From positions 17,543 to 81,542 of the forward strand of contig JAMWET010001887.1 in NCBI GenBank assembly GCA_024036415.1: 64,000 bases of DNA, read 5' to 3'. Within the stretch, counting starts at the first letter, position 1, and the number at the start of each line of letters is the position of its first letter. This stretch comes from Prochilodus magdalenae (lineage: Eukaryota > Chordata > Actinopteri > Characiformes > Prochilodontidae). A program made the position numbers and the translations under genes. Of this stretch, positions 22,979-34,545 are shown in pieces. Below the pieces are notes generated by a model that worked only from the letters and a program-made list of their open reading frames with translations, ran no database searches and had not been told where the DNA came from.

Positions 22979-24079
22979 AGGGCTGCCAGAAACGACAGAC
23001 AGTTTTTGTTACAGTGCCTTTCAGAATGATACCATATCTACCTGTACTGACTGCCTGCCTCTCTAATGAGCCTCGTTAACATAGCAACCCTCCTTCCACA
23101 CCTCTTCAGCATGACTGTATGGGGCTAAAGTGCTGTAAACTGAATGGGGGGCTCAGAGGTTAAAGCAGACATTCGGCAACTCCAACATTGAACTCCATCA
23201 AATCAAAAATTTTCAGTAGCACTTAGGATACTGCTCATAATGCTACACAAGACCTACGCAAGCTGACATAACCCTACAACAGTGCTTATAAATTCTTATT
23301 CCAATCAATCGAATCTGTCATAAAGGCTACTTTAGCTAACTTTGAGTTCTCAGTTCTCAGATGTTGTCCTTATTAATGAAGGAGGCTTATTGGAATAAGC
23401 GTTTATGAACATTTATAAAGTGTTATAGTATCAGTAATACCTTTTGAACAGCACCCTACAGCAAAGTGTTACCTGTATTTTTAAGCTTTAATGACTAGTA
23501 TTAAACAAACATATTTCATTTACGCGTGGTAATTAGTCTGTCTGCATGTTTCTGTAAATATGTCCCCAATGATTATAAATATGACAATAATTAAGCAGAA
23601 AAAGGCAGAGTTATTGATAGATGTTACAGCATAAGTCAACAAATGATCATAGTACAGTAAAGCAGCACTGAGCGATTTCAGGGCGGCTTAGTGCTTCTTT
23701 CTTTCTGTCGTTACTGCCTATAACTAAGGAAAAGCGACAGTCTATTTCGGGTTTAATTAGAGATTAAAACTGCGATTGACAGCTATATAATTACTGCTAT
23801 CTGACAGCTCTTTTGCAACTCAGCTGTGCTTTGACAAGCAGGCATCCTGCACCCCCCCCTGCCCCACCACCACCACCACCCACCAAATTTGTTGGCTTCT
23901 TAAAGGGGTAGAGGACTTGTCCACTCGGTCCCCTTCTGAATTTATACCAGTATTTGCATATAGCCATGTACTTTGGTACTCTGGTTGTCATGGCATCACA
24001 AAAATGCCAATTCTACACTTTCAGTTTGACTTACATGGCCTATATGGGCTGTACAGAGTGTATCTTAGCAGGGTTTACA
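22979..24079. other. No gene; short CCA/C-rich tract at 23850-23883
   Basis: No exon, RNA gene or recognised element. The CCA/C-rich tract gives a spurious glycine-rich minus-strand frame. Confidence 0.45.
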
Positions 24080-24640
24080 TGGTACATCACACATCCCAGA
24101 ATGCATGCAGGTGTGGGCCACATCTGGCTTTGACATGAGACTGCTGGCCTGTCTGCACTGGTAATCTGCATGTGAGTCAAAAGTGGCCCACATGTTCCAA
24201 AACAGGTCTGGTCCACTTCTGGCAACGATTTGAAAGTGCTGCCTAGTGGCAAATTGTGTGGGAGTCAGAAGTGGCCCATATAGAAACTTATGTGGACCAT
24301 ATGTCCCAAAATAGATTTGGTCCACCTCTGGCACGGATACGAAAGTCGTGCCCCCAAAACTGGCCCACAGGTAAAAAAATGTATGTGGCCCACATGTTCC
24401 AAAACAGATTTGGTCCACTTCTGGCACAGATATGGAGGTGCTACTTAGTGGCTAGGTGCATGTGAGCCAAACGTGGCCCACAAATATAAAAATTCAAATT
24501 GCAGACATGTTCCAAAACAGATTTGGTCCACTTTTGGTTCTTGTCTATTCTGGTGAATATGTGGCCCACATCTTGTAATCGGGAGTGGTCTGCCCAAGTG
24601 CCGTCAGTCCATTCGGCAAATGGACCAGATTTAAGCCAGA
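24080..24640. repeat. Degenerate tandem repeat, roughly 95-112-bp units
   Basis: The block 'ccaaaacagatttggtccac' (with small changes) starts at about 24197, 24304, 24399 and 24511, each followed by 'ttctggca' or similar and accompanied by 'gtggcccaca'. About four to five units are present with uneven spacing. The minus-strand open frame with repeated EVDQ..FGT.GPH is a by-product. Confidence 0.8.
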
Positions 24641-24674
24641 ACAGTTTTGCTGGGGTGTTCTTTAAATAAAAATG

Positions 24675-24702
24675 AGAGACGAGAGAGAGAGAGAGAGAGA
24701 GA
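24675..24702. repeat. (GA)n microsatellite
   Basis: A simple GA run bordering the tandem repeat on its left. Confidence 0.9.
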
Positions 24703-25065
24703 CGGTCTTGCATGATATACATTATTTTAATAAGACGTGATTGAAGCCTGAAGCTTTTCATATGCATGCATTTGTGTGTTCAAAATTGCGGCTCCACTTA
24801 ACTCAAACTTAATCCAATCTAATATAATCTAATTTAGATCATTTTTTTTTATTACAAATCAGACATGATCACATCAATTACAGATTTTTATTTTTTATTT
24901 TTTGGACAGATGTTAAAGGAAACCCTGTTAAGACTTGTATGCCTTAAAACAGTGTTCATGTCCAATAATATTTATATATTATAACATGACATATAAACCA
25001 AATCAGACTGTTTTGTTTAATTTGCTATGGCAACACATTCATGCGTTTAAAAAATTCATGATCAA
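24703..25065. other. AT-rich intron, no feature
   Basis: Only AT-rich sequence with T and A runs; nothing recognised. Confidence 0.5.
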
Positions 25066-25300
25066 ATTACTGAATGAATGAATGAATGGGTCCCAATATT
25101 GTAAACCTATTCCACTGACCGTTGTGCGGATGGCAGAAAGCATTCTGGACAGGTTGCCTGTCCATCTCAGGGCAGATACACAGATATCCATATTCACTCA
25201 CACCTAGTGGGGCAGTTTAGCGTCTCCAATTCAGGCGGAGTGCATGTCTTTGACCTGTGGTAGGAAATCCCCACAGACACAGGGATGGACGCTATGCCCA
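25066..25300 (-). repeat. Degraded fragment of the common fish repeat, inverted
   Basis: The order 'gaatgaatgaatgaatggg', 'ggttgcctgtccatctcagg', 'ggcagtttagcgtctcc' and 'gcatgtctttgac' corresponds to the reverse complement of the family at 9.4 and 15-16 kb, with heavy divergence. Confidence 0.5.
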
Positions 25301-25925
25301 GCTTGCTGCAGGGTGACAGCGCTAACACCTGGGGCCTCTGTGTCCTAAAACCCAGACTCTCTTTAAACAACACTATTGAAATTTGCTGATAATATTACTA
25401 TGCTTGATTTTCTGGGAGGGATAAGGATATTCCAGGAGTACCAGCAGCACCCTACATTCCCCCTCCGTCCCTCGCTTGCACAGGGGTGAGATTTTACTGA
25501 GGGAGTGTTCTCCTGTGTGAGCTTGTAATCAAACCCTTCAGACGGCTGTGCCGTGTTTACCGAGCGTCCTGCGCATTTGTTTCCAGCTGCACGGCCACAG
25601 TGTTCTGTTAGCACAAATCAGCTCTCACCTTGGAGGTTATGGGCCCTGTTAAGAGTAATGGACTGATGGATTTGGATCTGATTGTGCGCTGATTGCTGCT
25701 GTAGTAGAGGGAGTGGTGTGTCACCTCTTGTTTCATGCTTCAGGAGGGCGTGCTTTCCGTAGAGTCAGCACTGGACTCCAGAGATGGCACGCTGCCAGGT
25801 GGAACAACAAATAGGGCTCCACGAGCATAATTCCTGCGGCCCCTTCACATGGACGCATACTCCACTGTTCAAAGGACTGGACTGCGCTGTTCTAGATACT
25901 TGTATTATAAGCTCACCTTGTGTGT
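25301..25925. other. No recognised feature
   Basis: Single-copy-looking intron without coding or repeat signal. Confidence 0.45.
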
Positions 25926-25927
25926 GT

Positions 25928-26150
25928 AAGGTGGTAGTAACTTCCGGCGCCTGCAGAGGGCGCTGCGTGAGGAGGATGGGGCTATAAATACCTGCGGGGT
26001 GTGAGCAACGGGATCCATAGATTGAGAGGAGGTGCTACGGTGCAGCCAATGTGTGGAAAATGGCTCCAAAGCAGATGTTAATGATTGGCTAAAAGGTGGG
26101 ACTGAGCATTAGGGCGTGTCAAAGACCATAGTGTGAAGGACCATAAGGGA
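25928..26150 (+). mobile_element. Tc1-like HTH-end family, copy D, inverted and truncated
   Basis: This is opposite in orientation to copies A-C. It starts 'gtggtagtaacttccggcgc' and runs through 'atccatagattgaga', 'atggctccaaagcag' and 'agatgttaatgattggct' to 'caaagaccatagtgtgaagg', where the helix-turn-helix coding would begin, and stops there. The putative transposase start region is thus present without the DNA-binding fold. Confidence 0.75.
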
Positions 26151-26599
26151 CCACAGGCCGTAGTGTGAACCCGAACCATAACGTTGTTGATAATCTGAGC
26201 ATCACTACAGTGTTAAGTACCTGTAGATCTTCTATAAGGACCCCAGGATGGTCCACATTTGAGCTCTGACTCAACCTGCATAGCATTGGAGTTAGGCAAA
26301 ACACAATGTCTGAGGACCATTTTGAGAACCACAGCTTCATTTAATGTTTGTACAGCTGTTAGATTGTGTTTTTGGTCTGAGCACTTTCACAGTTCACGGT
26401 AAAGGTCACAGTGCTATCCTTACTCAATGTGCTATCTGAAATGCTAAAGGTCTACCACCTGGCCTGGAGAAAAACAAAGCCCAACAAATAAAGCAAAGAC
26501 ATCAAATCCGTATAGGCAAAAATGGGGTATCTAGACACAAACGAAGACTGCTGTGACATTATACAGACAGCCACTAGAACACTGCTGCCAGTTCATGTT
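26151..26599. other. No recognised feature
   Basis: No exon or repeat recognised. Confidence 0.45.
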
Positions 26600-27330
26600 C
26601 ATTTGATCAGCTCCACTGACCATATAGGATACACTGTAGTTCTACAGGTCCAGACTGTAGTCCATCTGTTTCTCTGTATACTCTATTACCCTGTTCTTCA
26701 ATGGTCAGGACCCCCGCTGGACCACCACAGAGCAGGTATGATGTGGATCATTCTCAGCTGCAGTGACACTGACGTGGTGGTGGTGTGTTAGTGTGTGGTG
26801 CTGGTGTGAGTGGATCAGACACAGCAGTGCTACTAGAGTGGTTAAACACTGTGTCCACTCACTGTCCACTCTATTAGACACTCCTACCTTGCTGCTCCTC
26901 CTTGTAGATGGACAGTCAGAGACGATAGCTCATCTGCTGCTGCACAGTGCAGTCTTGGTCGTCCTCTAGTCCTTCATCAGTGGTCACAGGGCGTTGTTAG
27001 TTGGGCAGTTTTGGTTGGTGGGCAATTCTCAGCACTTCAGTGACACTGATGTGGTGGTGGTGGTGGTGGTGGTGGTGTGTTAGTGTGTGTGGTGGTGGTG
27101 TGAGTAGATCAGACACAGCAGTGCTGCTGGACTGAGTATTGTTACTGGACAGCACCATCACCATGTCAGTGTCACTGCGGTGCTGAGATCGATCCACCAC
27201 CCACATAATACCTGCTCTGTGGGGGTCCTGACCAACAGGGTAATACAGTATACAGAGGAAGAGATGGACTCCAGTCTGTACCTGTAGAACTACAGAGTGC
27301 TCCTATATGGTCAGTGGAGCTAATGAAATG
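26600..27330. mobile_element. Long-inverted-repeat element, near complete
   Basis: The left arm (26609 to about 26770) begins 'agctccactgaccatatagg' and is matched in reverse complement by the right arm (about 27165-27321), which ends 'cctatatggtcagtggagct'. Arms of about 160 bp include 'ctgtagttctacagg', 'ggtcagga' and 'gagcaggta'-type blocks on both sides. The 400-bp core has internal direct copies of 'cagtgacactga' and a (GGT)n run at 27053-27077. No protein is encoded. A foldback-like non-autonomous DNA element; truncated relatives lie at 16969-17775 and 35940-36540. Confidence 0.9.
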
Positions 27331-28255
27331 TTTATGTAGTGTAGGGATTAAGGTCAGGTAATTCTTTGTGTTATTAATTTCTATATAACTCTATATTAAG
27401 CATGCAATCTTGCTGCTAATGACCAAAATGTTCTCAGCCATGTGCAGTAGTGCACACTCTCCATAATAAACGGCCAATTACAGTATATTATTTCATCTCT
27501 TAATTTATTTCGGTCGTGTGTGCAGTCCTTTAGATGTAAACACCTTTGGGTGAATAGTTAATTACGTAATTATAATTAATACCTGCGCACTCTCACCGAA
27601 GAAGGTGTTTAAAGATGATCAAGGTCACACGCAGCTCCAAACTTTTAGCAGTAGTTATATATACACACGCACACAACCATGCAGAATCACGCTACACCCA
27701 CAGAGCCGTGATTCAAACAAGTGTGCAAATATGTCCCTTGGAAGCGCTGCTGTTTGAAGAGGGTTTCTCTTTGAATTTAGCCCTCAGCCAAAAATCTCTT
27801 CAAAGCCTCCCCCCTTCTCTCTTCCTCTGCAGAGGGGTCGGGTTCTCATAACCTCATTCTACTAAAGTCATAGTCTTTTGGCCCGATAAATTATCCTTTC
27901 CAGCATATTTGCTGTTTCCTCCGGAATACCTAAGCGAGGTAGAAAGCACCACGGCTTATGTGGAAGGAAGGGAGACTATTATGAAAGGAGGGAAAGAAAG
28001 AGAGAGAGAAAGTAAGAAGCCCACGCAACTCACTCAATTCCTGAAGGAAGACAAGGTCAGTACTGAAGGATTAGGCTGAAAGCGGAGAGGCCTAGTCTGG
28101 TCTAGTGGTCTTTGCAGTCTGGCTAGGAAGTTGCAAAGGAGAGAAAGGGTAAACGGGTGGCTTACAAACGTGTGCTGGTTATAATGGTAGTGTGAGACAC
28201 AACTTATTGTTTGTTTTTTTCATTTGCCATAAAATGGGGAGACGTTTAGACTCGT
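27331..28255. other. Single-copy-looking intron, possible regulatory stretch
   Basis: No exon. 27480-27600 is compact, AT-rich and has clustered TAATTA/TTAATT homeodomain-type cores ('gttaattacgtaattataat'). A purine tract lies at 27965-28020. Regulatory function is only an inference. Confidence 0.3.
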
Positions 28256-28800
28256 TTAGCTACACATACAGAAGTCTGTCTCTCAGTATGGCATGTCTGC
28301 CGTGTTTGCTAACGCATCATGCCATCTCGGTATGGAGCTGTAGAGGTTCCTAATGGTGTCCAGTGATAATCCATCCCATGCAGCTTGAACATCCTCACAC
28401 AGTTCCTGCAGATGGTGCGGTAGGGGTGGAGGGACACCAGGTCTTCTGGACGTGTGACAACCAACCGTTCATCTTGGCACTGACCACGGTGCCTCCACAC
28501 ACAGATTCATTGGTCGTCTCCACCAAGACAACAGCGGGACTCGTCACTGAAGATGACCCGCTGCCGTTCTGAGTCACTCCATGACAGTCTGGCACAACAC
28601 CATTGCAGTCTGTGGTGACGGTGACGTGGTGTTAAGGGCAGTCGTCATATAGATGTGCATGTAGTCCTGGGTGGTGCAGCCGTCTGCCAATGGTGCTGGC
28701 ACTAACAGGATGACTCATGGAGGACACCACTGCTCACTGAATGTCTGCAATCGTGGGTGTTGGGTCAGTCAGGTGCAGTGATAACGGCCATCCTTGCTAA
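28256..28800 (-). mobile_element. Internally deleted Tc1-like transposon, copy 3
   Basis: Minus-strand coding remnants: about 28555-28440 reads SDESRCCLGGDDQ and VWRHRGQCQDERLVVTRPE in shifted frames, and about 28405-28320 carries the C-terminal ELCEDVQAAWDGLSLDTI-like block. It lacks the same central block as copies 1, 2 and 5. The right part to 28780 holds 'gttgggtcagtcaggtgcag', shared with 11.69 and 34.47 kb. Several frameshifts prevent translation. Confidence 0.85.
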
Positions 28801-28812
28801 TATCGCATGTCT

Positions 28813-28841
28813 CAACACTGGCAACAGAAGTGCCAGTGTTG
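28813..28841. other. Perfect 11-bp stem hairpin
   Basis: CAACACTGGCA, a 7-base loop (acagaag), then TGCCAGTGTTG: an 11-bp perfect inverted repeat just past the end of Tc1-like copy 3. It could be part of that element's sub-terminal structure or unrelated. There is no T-rich terminator context, which in a vertebrate would not be expected anyway. Confidence 0.6.
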
Positions 28842-30055
28842 CATATGAAGGTGTTCTAGACCCTGACATACTAAAGTTGTATAGTCTAGCATTATGAATT
28901 ATTATGCATGTCATCATAACTACCTAAGCGATATTAAACAAGCCTATGCCAAGTATTTTAGGTGTTATGTATGTTGTAAATGCCTCATAAATGTATTAGC
29001 ATTGCATAATGAATACAGGACTCATAGAAGCTGTTATCGGAGGATCTGCTGACGTACGCCAGAGTGCCCTGGCTGGAGGAACCCAGATTTAATGTGAATC
29101 AATTGAGAATATTTCTGAAAAGTATGCAGTGCAGTGAAATCACATATTGATTTGGAAACCCTTTGTTGGATGTCTGTTGTCCTGTGTTAGATTTATTCGT
29201 GACTGTGTGCACTTCTTGCTGGCGTAATGCCAAAAAGAGCAAACCAGCAAATCCTGGCTTAACACAAAACCCTCACTTTTCTTTTACTGCCACATCCAAA
29301 TGTCCTCTCGGTGAAGAGAGAGGAGCGCAAACAGGCTGCAGGCGAGCAGGCTCGAAGTTTGGCTGTACTTGCAATACATCACACTTAATGAAAGTTCAAC
29401 ACTCGGAGCAATAGTCCCTTCCATAAATTGCAAAGGTAAAACAAAGATGTGGTATTTAATTATTTCCACACACATTTTCAGATCGTGTTTAGTAGTCTGG
29501 GCGTTTGGATTCTGTGCTCAGTGATGATTCCTTAGTTCATATTTACTGTGTTTTTAATATAAAATGCTGCTGCATTACACAACACAGTCATTCAGGATGT
29601 GTTTAGCAGTGAGCTTACATTATGATCTGTGAATTTGGGAATAATGTTGATTTTGAGTGATTTCGGTGGATTTCGCTGGCCTTTATAGTGGATATTAGAA
29701 TTTATCATTTTTTTTAAATGTACTTATTTATTATTATTGTGATAACACACACAAGCACACTTAACGTTTCCTGTATTTCCAGCAGTCTGATTTCTAAAAA
29801 AAAAACAATGTTATTGTGGGCTAGCCTAGAAAATGTAATATTTAATAATTATATGTAATTCTACATGATGTGCATTATAGCTTATTCAGTGCTTTCTGAC
29901 TTTGTTCTCTTAGGAACCCCACGTGTTTCACTCATTAGTTCATTTTAGATAAATTAATTTAATTGGGTGTTTATACTTTGTATTAAAAAAAAAATATTTT
30001 GATAGATAAATTATTTTAAAACTGTTTTAGGCATCAGTGAAACATTTTTATTTTG
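28842..30055. other. AT-rich intron, no feature
   Basis: No exon, RNA gene or recognised element; short A and T runs only. Confidence 0.5.
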
Positions 30056-30335
30056 TGAAAATTCATAAACTTTTACTTTTTTGTGTGTCTTATGATACTA
30101 ATAAAACATTTCATAAACTTTCACATTTAAATTGAAAAACTTTTACATTTAAATAAAAAATCACATTTAAATTTGAAAAAATTTCACATATAAATACAAA
30201 AATGTTAAATAAATGTAAATATATACTTATGGACAATGGAAGTTTTTCGTTTAAATTCATCAACCTTTGTATTTAAATTAAAAAATATTCACTTTAAAAT
30301 TCAAAAACATTCACAGTTTAGTAAAAAATATTATA
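30056..30335. repeat. Degenerate AT-rich short tandem repeat
   Basis: Variants of 'cacatttaaattgaaaaac' and 'tttcataaacttt' recur about every 25-30 bases through this stretch (30110, 30135, 30160, 30180, 30285, 30305). Strongly diverged. Confidence 0.6.
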
Positions 30336-32925
30336 AAATTATTATAAAAATTAATTATTTTAATATTTAGCACAAAACATGTTTGATGATAAAGAGAGCT
30401 TGTTTTTCTGACGCCTAGTTTTGGAGGCTGAGGAGGTTAAAATTCCCGAAAAGTTCTTACGCAGAGAAGATCATCCTAAGTTCTGTTTGGGAATCAGTAT
30501 CTAATCCAAGGCAGACATTCAAGGTACAGATCACCAGCCTTGATTAAGAAATCAAGGAAACGTCCGCTGTCTGTTTAAGCTTCCACATTAAAGAGGTGCA
30601 GAGGGATTCCGTTGCAAGGCTAACCCTGGGAGAAGATAAGAGCTGCGTGGTAGGGATGGAGGAATGCATGGGGGAGGAGGGCCAGCCTGCTGAGGAAGAT
30701 GAATGGGAGCGGGAGATGAAAGAGGAGGAGAGGGAGGATGGATGCTGGGGAGTTTTCTAATGAATCACAGGTTCATTCCAGGCGCGTTACTCGGAAGAGA
30801 TTCGCCTGTGATGAATGGCTCAATTTGAATCGCTTCAATTAGAGAGGAAACTTTTGCATGCTGATTCGCCAAGAGAAGCCCACAGGTACTCTCACGCTCG
30901 CTCGCTCTCTCCCAGCGGCGAGGTAAACTGAACCTTCTTCCCGACTGAGCAAGTGGCGGAGCACAGGTAGAGGTTACCTTTCTCCGCCCGTCTGCCTGTC
31001 TCCCCACCCCTGGCTTTCTCTCTCAGAGGAGGTCCGCCGTTCTCTCAAGAACTCTTCAGGAACGTGCGGCACCAGGTGGGCTTGAAGTGCATTGATTGTG
31101 CTCCACTCGCTCGCAGCCAGCTGGCATGCTAACTTGCTCATGCGTCTTCATTACACAGACAGGCAGCGAGACGGGTCCCTTCAATACCGGCAGAGCATCC
31201 CTTCATCAAACGCTTACACCTTGACATTTGGAGACTCTCTCTCTCTCTCTCCAGGAAATGTTTGACTCACGCTCCCTCGTTGTGCCGTGTGTTTGTGGCC
31301 GCCCTCGGTGCCATGTTGCTTGACAAACATCTGCAAAGTGGGAGGTGTGAAGTGAGGAAATGATAGTTGACATTCCCCCGCAATCCCGGGATACGGATAC
31401 CAACACAAGCTGTGCTAGCCGTTCCTGCGGAATACGAGGGTCTTGCCTCGTCGTTTATAGGTAAATGCCTACTCCCAGTGCTTCCATTCATGTTCCGTGA
31501 ATTGTTTTACGTATAGGTGTCCGAATCAGTGTTCCTACCCTCTCGCATCATCATCTGTACAAAGGTACCTCATCCAAATGCATCAACTGAAGTGCCTTCC
31601 GTTGCCTCATGTATAGACACCTCCCCTCCCCTCCAGCATCTTCATTTCTGCATGAATACCTCATCCGAGGTTTTCCATTCCCGCGCCTTGAATAGCTCTA
31701 CAGAAGCCACGCTGATGTGTCTCTACCCAACCTGGTGATGAGCCCTCTTTCTATTCATGATCTGAGATAAGGCGCCACACGCAGCCTGTCTCACACTCAG
31801 CCATAATGATTGCGCGTCTTCTGCGATATCGATCACTCAAGCCTTTTCAGTGGGATTATGCAATCTCAAGGTTTTCACGGAACAATGTACGGTACTCCGA
31901 CCTCTAATGAGCCGATTGATAAGTGGCTCATTTGCAAGTGGAGCAATTGAATGTGTTACAATTAGAAGTGGAGGCAGACGGGCAGTTATCTAATATCTGT
32001 TTGCGCAGACACCCACAGTGCTCCGAGCATGCCTTCCGGTGATAACGGAGTGGAGTGCTTTGTGGTGGCAAGGCCAGGATGGAGGAGGAAAACAGAGAGA
32101 GGGAACGAAGGAGGTGGGAGGGGGAAGATGAGCTGCATATCTTTCTCGTGAATGTGACAGCAACAAAAGCTCCCACTACAACTAAAAAGGAGAAGCCTCA
32201 AACTCTCCAGAGAGGCATTCATCTTGCTTGCTCAACAGCAACAGATTTCCAGAGGAAGGCTCGGGCTCGGGTGCTAGGGTGTGTTGGAGAGCACACCGTT
32301 TGTGCATTGGGTCTGATGGCAGATTAGTTGTCGCTGGTCTGGTTAAGATTGGAATATTACGATGACTTGAGAGTCGTAGGTGTTTATTATACTTGTTGGA
32401 CCGGACATCATCCTGGCGGTCCAGTCCAGGAATTTGGCCCCATAGCCTCTTTAATATCTGATGCCGGTGGAGTTACATGCAATGGTCCCGATAAAATATA
32501 TACCTGTTTGAATGAGTACCTGTGTAAAGCTGGATGTACTTTAGGTTGGTGTATGCTCATCACTGTTATGCATGATCAGTGTATTGACGAAACTTGGTGT
32601 GCAAAGTGTCTGCTGGTTTTCAGAGGGTGCCAGGTTGGTTGGCTACTCCACCATTGGCTGGCTGCTGACTCACATGCTGTAGAACTGATGAACTCCAATG
32701 GCAACAAAGTTTGGTTGACTAAAACTGGTGGTTTGGTAAAGATCTCTTCTGGCTTGCTAGTGTGTTCTTCGCTATAGGTATGAGCGCTGGGTTGGGTTGC
32801 CAGGTAGTGCTCTAGTTGGGTCTCTCTAGGTATTAGCGCTGGCCCTTGTTAGGGCAGTGTCTGAGCTCATGGTGAGTTTAGGCTCAAACTTTCCTGTACT
32901 AGCTGGAATATTATCCAACAGAACA
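30336..32925. other. Long repeat-poor intron segment, possible conserved noncoding DNA
   Basis: No exon is recognisable. A plus-strand open frame of 149 codons (32328-32777) has no similarity I recognise and no splice support. The segment is nearly free of the window's repeats, and 30760-30870 and 31800-32050 have compact sequence with TAAT/ATTA and GATTA cores. A (CT)n run lies at 31233-31252. Regulatory function is an inference only. Confidence 0.35.
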
Positions 32926-32985
32926 CTAAGCACGGTTGTAGATCGCTCTGGGTAAGAGCGTCTGCTAAATGCCGTAAATGGGAAC
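32926..32985 (+). repeat. SINE/LINE 3' tail fragment
   Basis: 'gatcgctctgggtaagagcg' followed by 'tctgctaaatgccgtaaatg' matches a tail sequence found at the 3' end of many fish short retroposons (recalled, not searched). Confidence 0.6.
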
Positions 32986-33514
32986 TTGGGGAAGTTTTCC
33001 GATTTACCAATATAGCTCTGAGGTATGTAAAAAATCTGTGTTGAGGAATAATTTTACTAATGCAGTAGAGCAAACTTTACAGCACACTAACAGTCCACAT
33101 AGCCATGTTTTCTGTCAGCCTTAAAGAGCGTCGGATTAGAGTAATGCTTATTCTTCTGCAGAAAGGACAAAGGTTTGTCTGTTGGATACACCAAGTCCTC
33201 AGACCTCATTGCCGAGATTTCGGTAGTCCCTGAAAGGTGTCTTAATCAATCACTTAACTGACATCATCAGGCACTGGAAGGGCATCTCTTTGTAAATGTA
33301 AAAATGGATTTTAAATGGACTACATGTAGAAGTGTTACATAATCAAGACACCAATAATTGTATTTCTGCAAGGTTCATTTTTATGCTACATGGAATTCTG
33401 ATATGGTGGGTTTTTTTTTTTTTTACTAAATTTCTGCTTTTTCATGGAATGGTTTCTTTTTTGGATCCCTCACTGTTCATTGGTAGTAAAGTCTGTATTG
33501 TTGCTGGGACTTGA
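32986..33514. other. No recognised feature
   Basis: Intron-like; a T run at 33412-33424 is the only notable simple sequence. Confidence 0.5.
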
Positions 33515-33745
33515 GATGAGATGTTGTAGACAGATGTTAGGGAACCAGCCTTGAGAGCAGAGGGTCGCTGGTTTGATTCACTCAGCTGACAGAACTCGGC
33601 TAAAATGCTCTTCGCCAAGGCACCTAACCATCAACTCCTCCCCAGGTGATGTGGATAGTGCTGCCTACCACTCTGGGCAAGTGTTTGTGGTCACTAGTGT
33701 GTGTGTATGTGGGTGCTTCACTTCATAAGGTGGTTAAAGGCGGAA
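33515..33745 (+). mobile_element. tRNA-derived SINE-like retroposon
   Basis: The head has 'gttagggaaccagccttga' and then 'gggtcgctggtttgattc', the latter resembling a pol III B box (GGTTCGANNC) with one change. The body continues 'ccaaggcacctaacc', 'gtggatagtgctgcc' and 'ctctgggcaagtgt'. The same head lies inverted at 35330-35520 and the tail blocks lie at about 40280-40330. A/B-box-like spacing suggests tRNA ancestry; it is not a functional tRNA gene because no cloverleaf can be drawn. Confidence 0.65.
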
Positions 33746-34099
33746 GACAAATTTGCTGACACAAAATTTGCAATTGTGCTGACACAAATGACAACATGGT
33801 TCTAAAACTGAGTTGGGATGAAGAGTTCACATCACAGCTAATTAACCACACTGAGAACAGTAGCATGAAGCTAACTAATAGGATCAGATGAAGCAATATT
33901 GACTGAAGTGTCTAAATGGTTTACCCAGCTAGAAAATACACTTCATCCTGCGAGTGCAGTTGGAATAATTGGTTACAGAGCTGGATGATGCTGTATTGTG
34001 GGACTCAAGAGGCATGATATTCCAATACGTCATATTTTTATTCCAAACTCTGTATGCCTTACCTGAATACTCAGTTAACTGCACCCAAATATTCCATGA
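33746..34099. other. No recognised feature
   Basis: No exon or repeat recognised. Confidence 0.45.
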
Positions 34100-34545
34100 T
34101 ATACTCATCACCAAAAGAATAGTTGCACCCAGAAGGAGGTGTGGGGTTGCAGTGCGGTTGGGAAGGAAGCTAAAGGTCCCCAGGAACAATAAATGGTGAT
34201 CAATTTATACTGATATGGACAATATTTATAGAACTACACATACAGAAGTAGTATGGAGTCAGTATGGACTCAGTATGGAGTCATGCTGCCATGTTGGCTA
34301 ACGCAACATGCCAGACATCTCAGCATTGCAGTCTTTGGCGGTGTTGACATGGTGTTAAGGGCAGGCGTTGCATCGTGCAGCCATCTGTCAATGGTGCTGT
34401 AACTAACAGGACGACTCATGGAGGGAATCACTGCTCACTGAATCATGGAATCTGCAATTGTGGCTGTTGGGTCAGTCAGGTACAGTGATAAGGCCCGTCC
34501 TCACTTACGTCACATGTGTGGCCGAGCGTGTAACTTGAATCATTT
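34100..34545 (-). mobile_element. Internally deleted Tc1-like transposon, copy 4, extreme deletion
   Basis: The left terminus 'tagttgcacccagaaggagg' (34121) and right sub-terminal blocks 'gttgggtcagtcaggtacag' and 'cttacgtcacatgtgtgg' are kept. The whole middle, including the FSDESRF block and most of the C-terminal block, is gone: sequence passes from 'acatgccagacatctcag' directly to 'cattgcagtctttggcgg' (about 34320). It therefore represents a second, larger deletion than in copies 1-3. A small triplication of 'cagtatggactc/gagtc' lies at 34250-34285. Confidence 0.8.

Noticed and set aside
32328..32777. 149-codon plus-strand open frame
   Set aside because: No recognisable domain, no splice-site support, and composition like surrounding intron.
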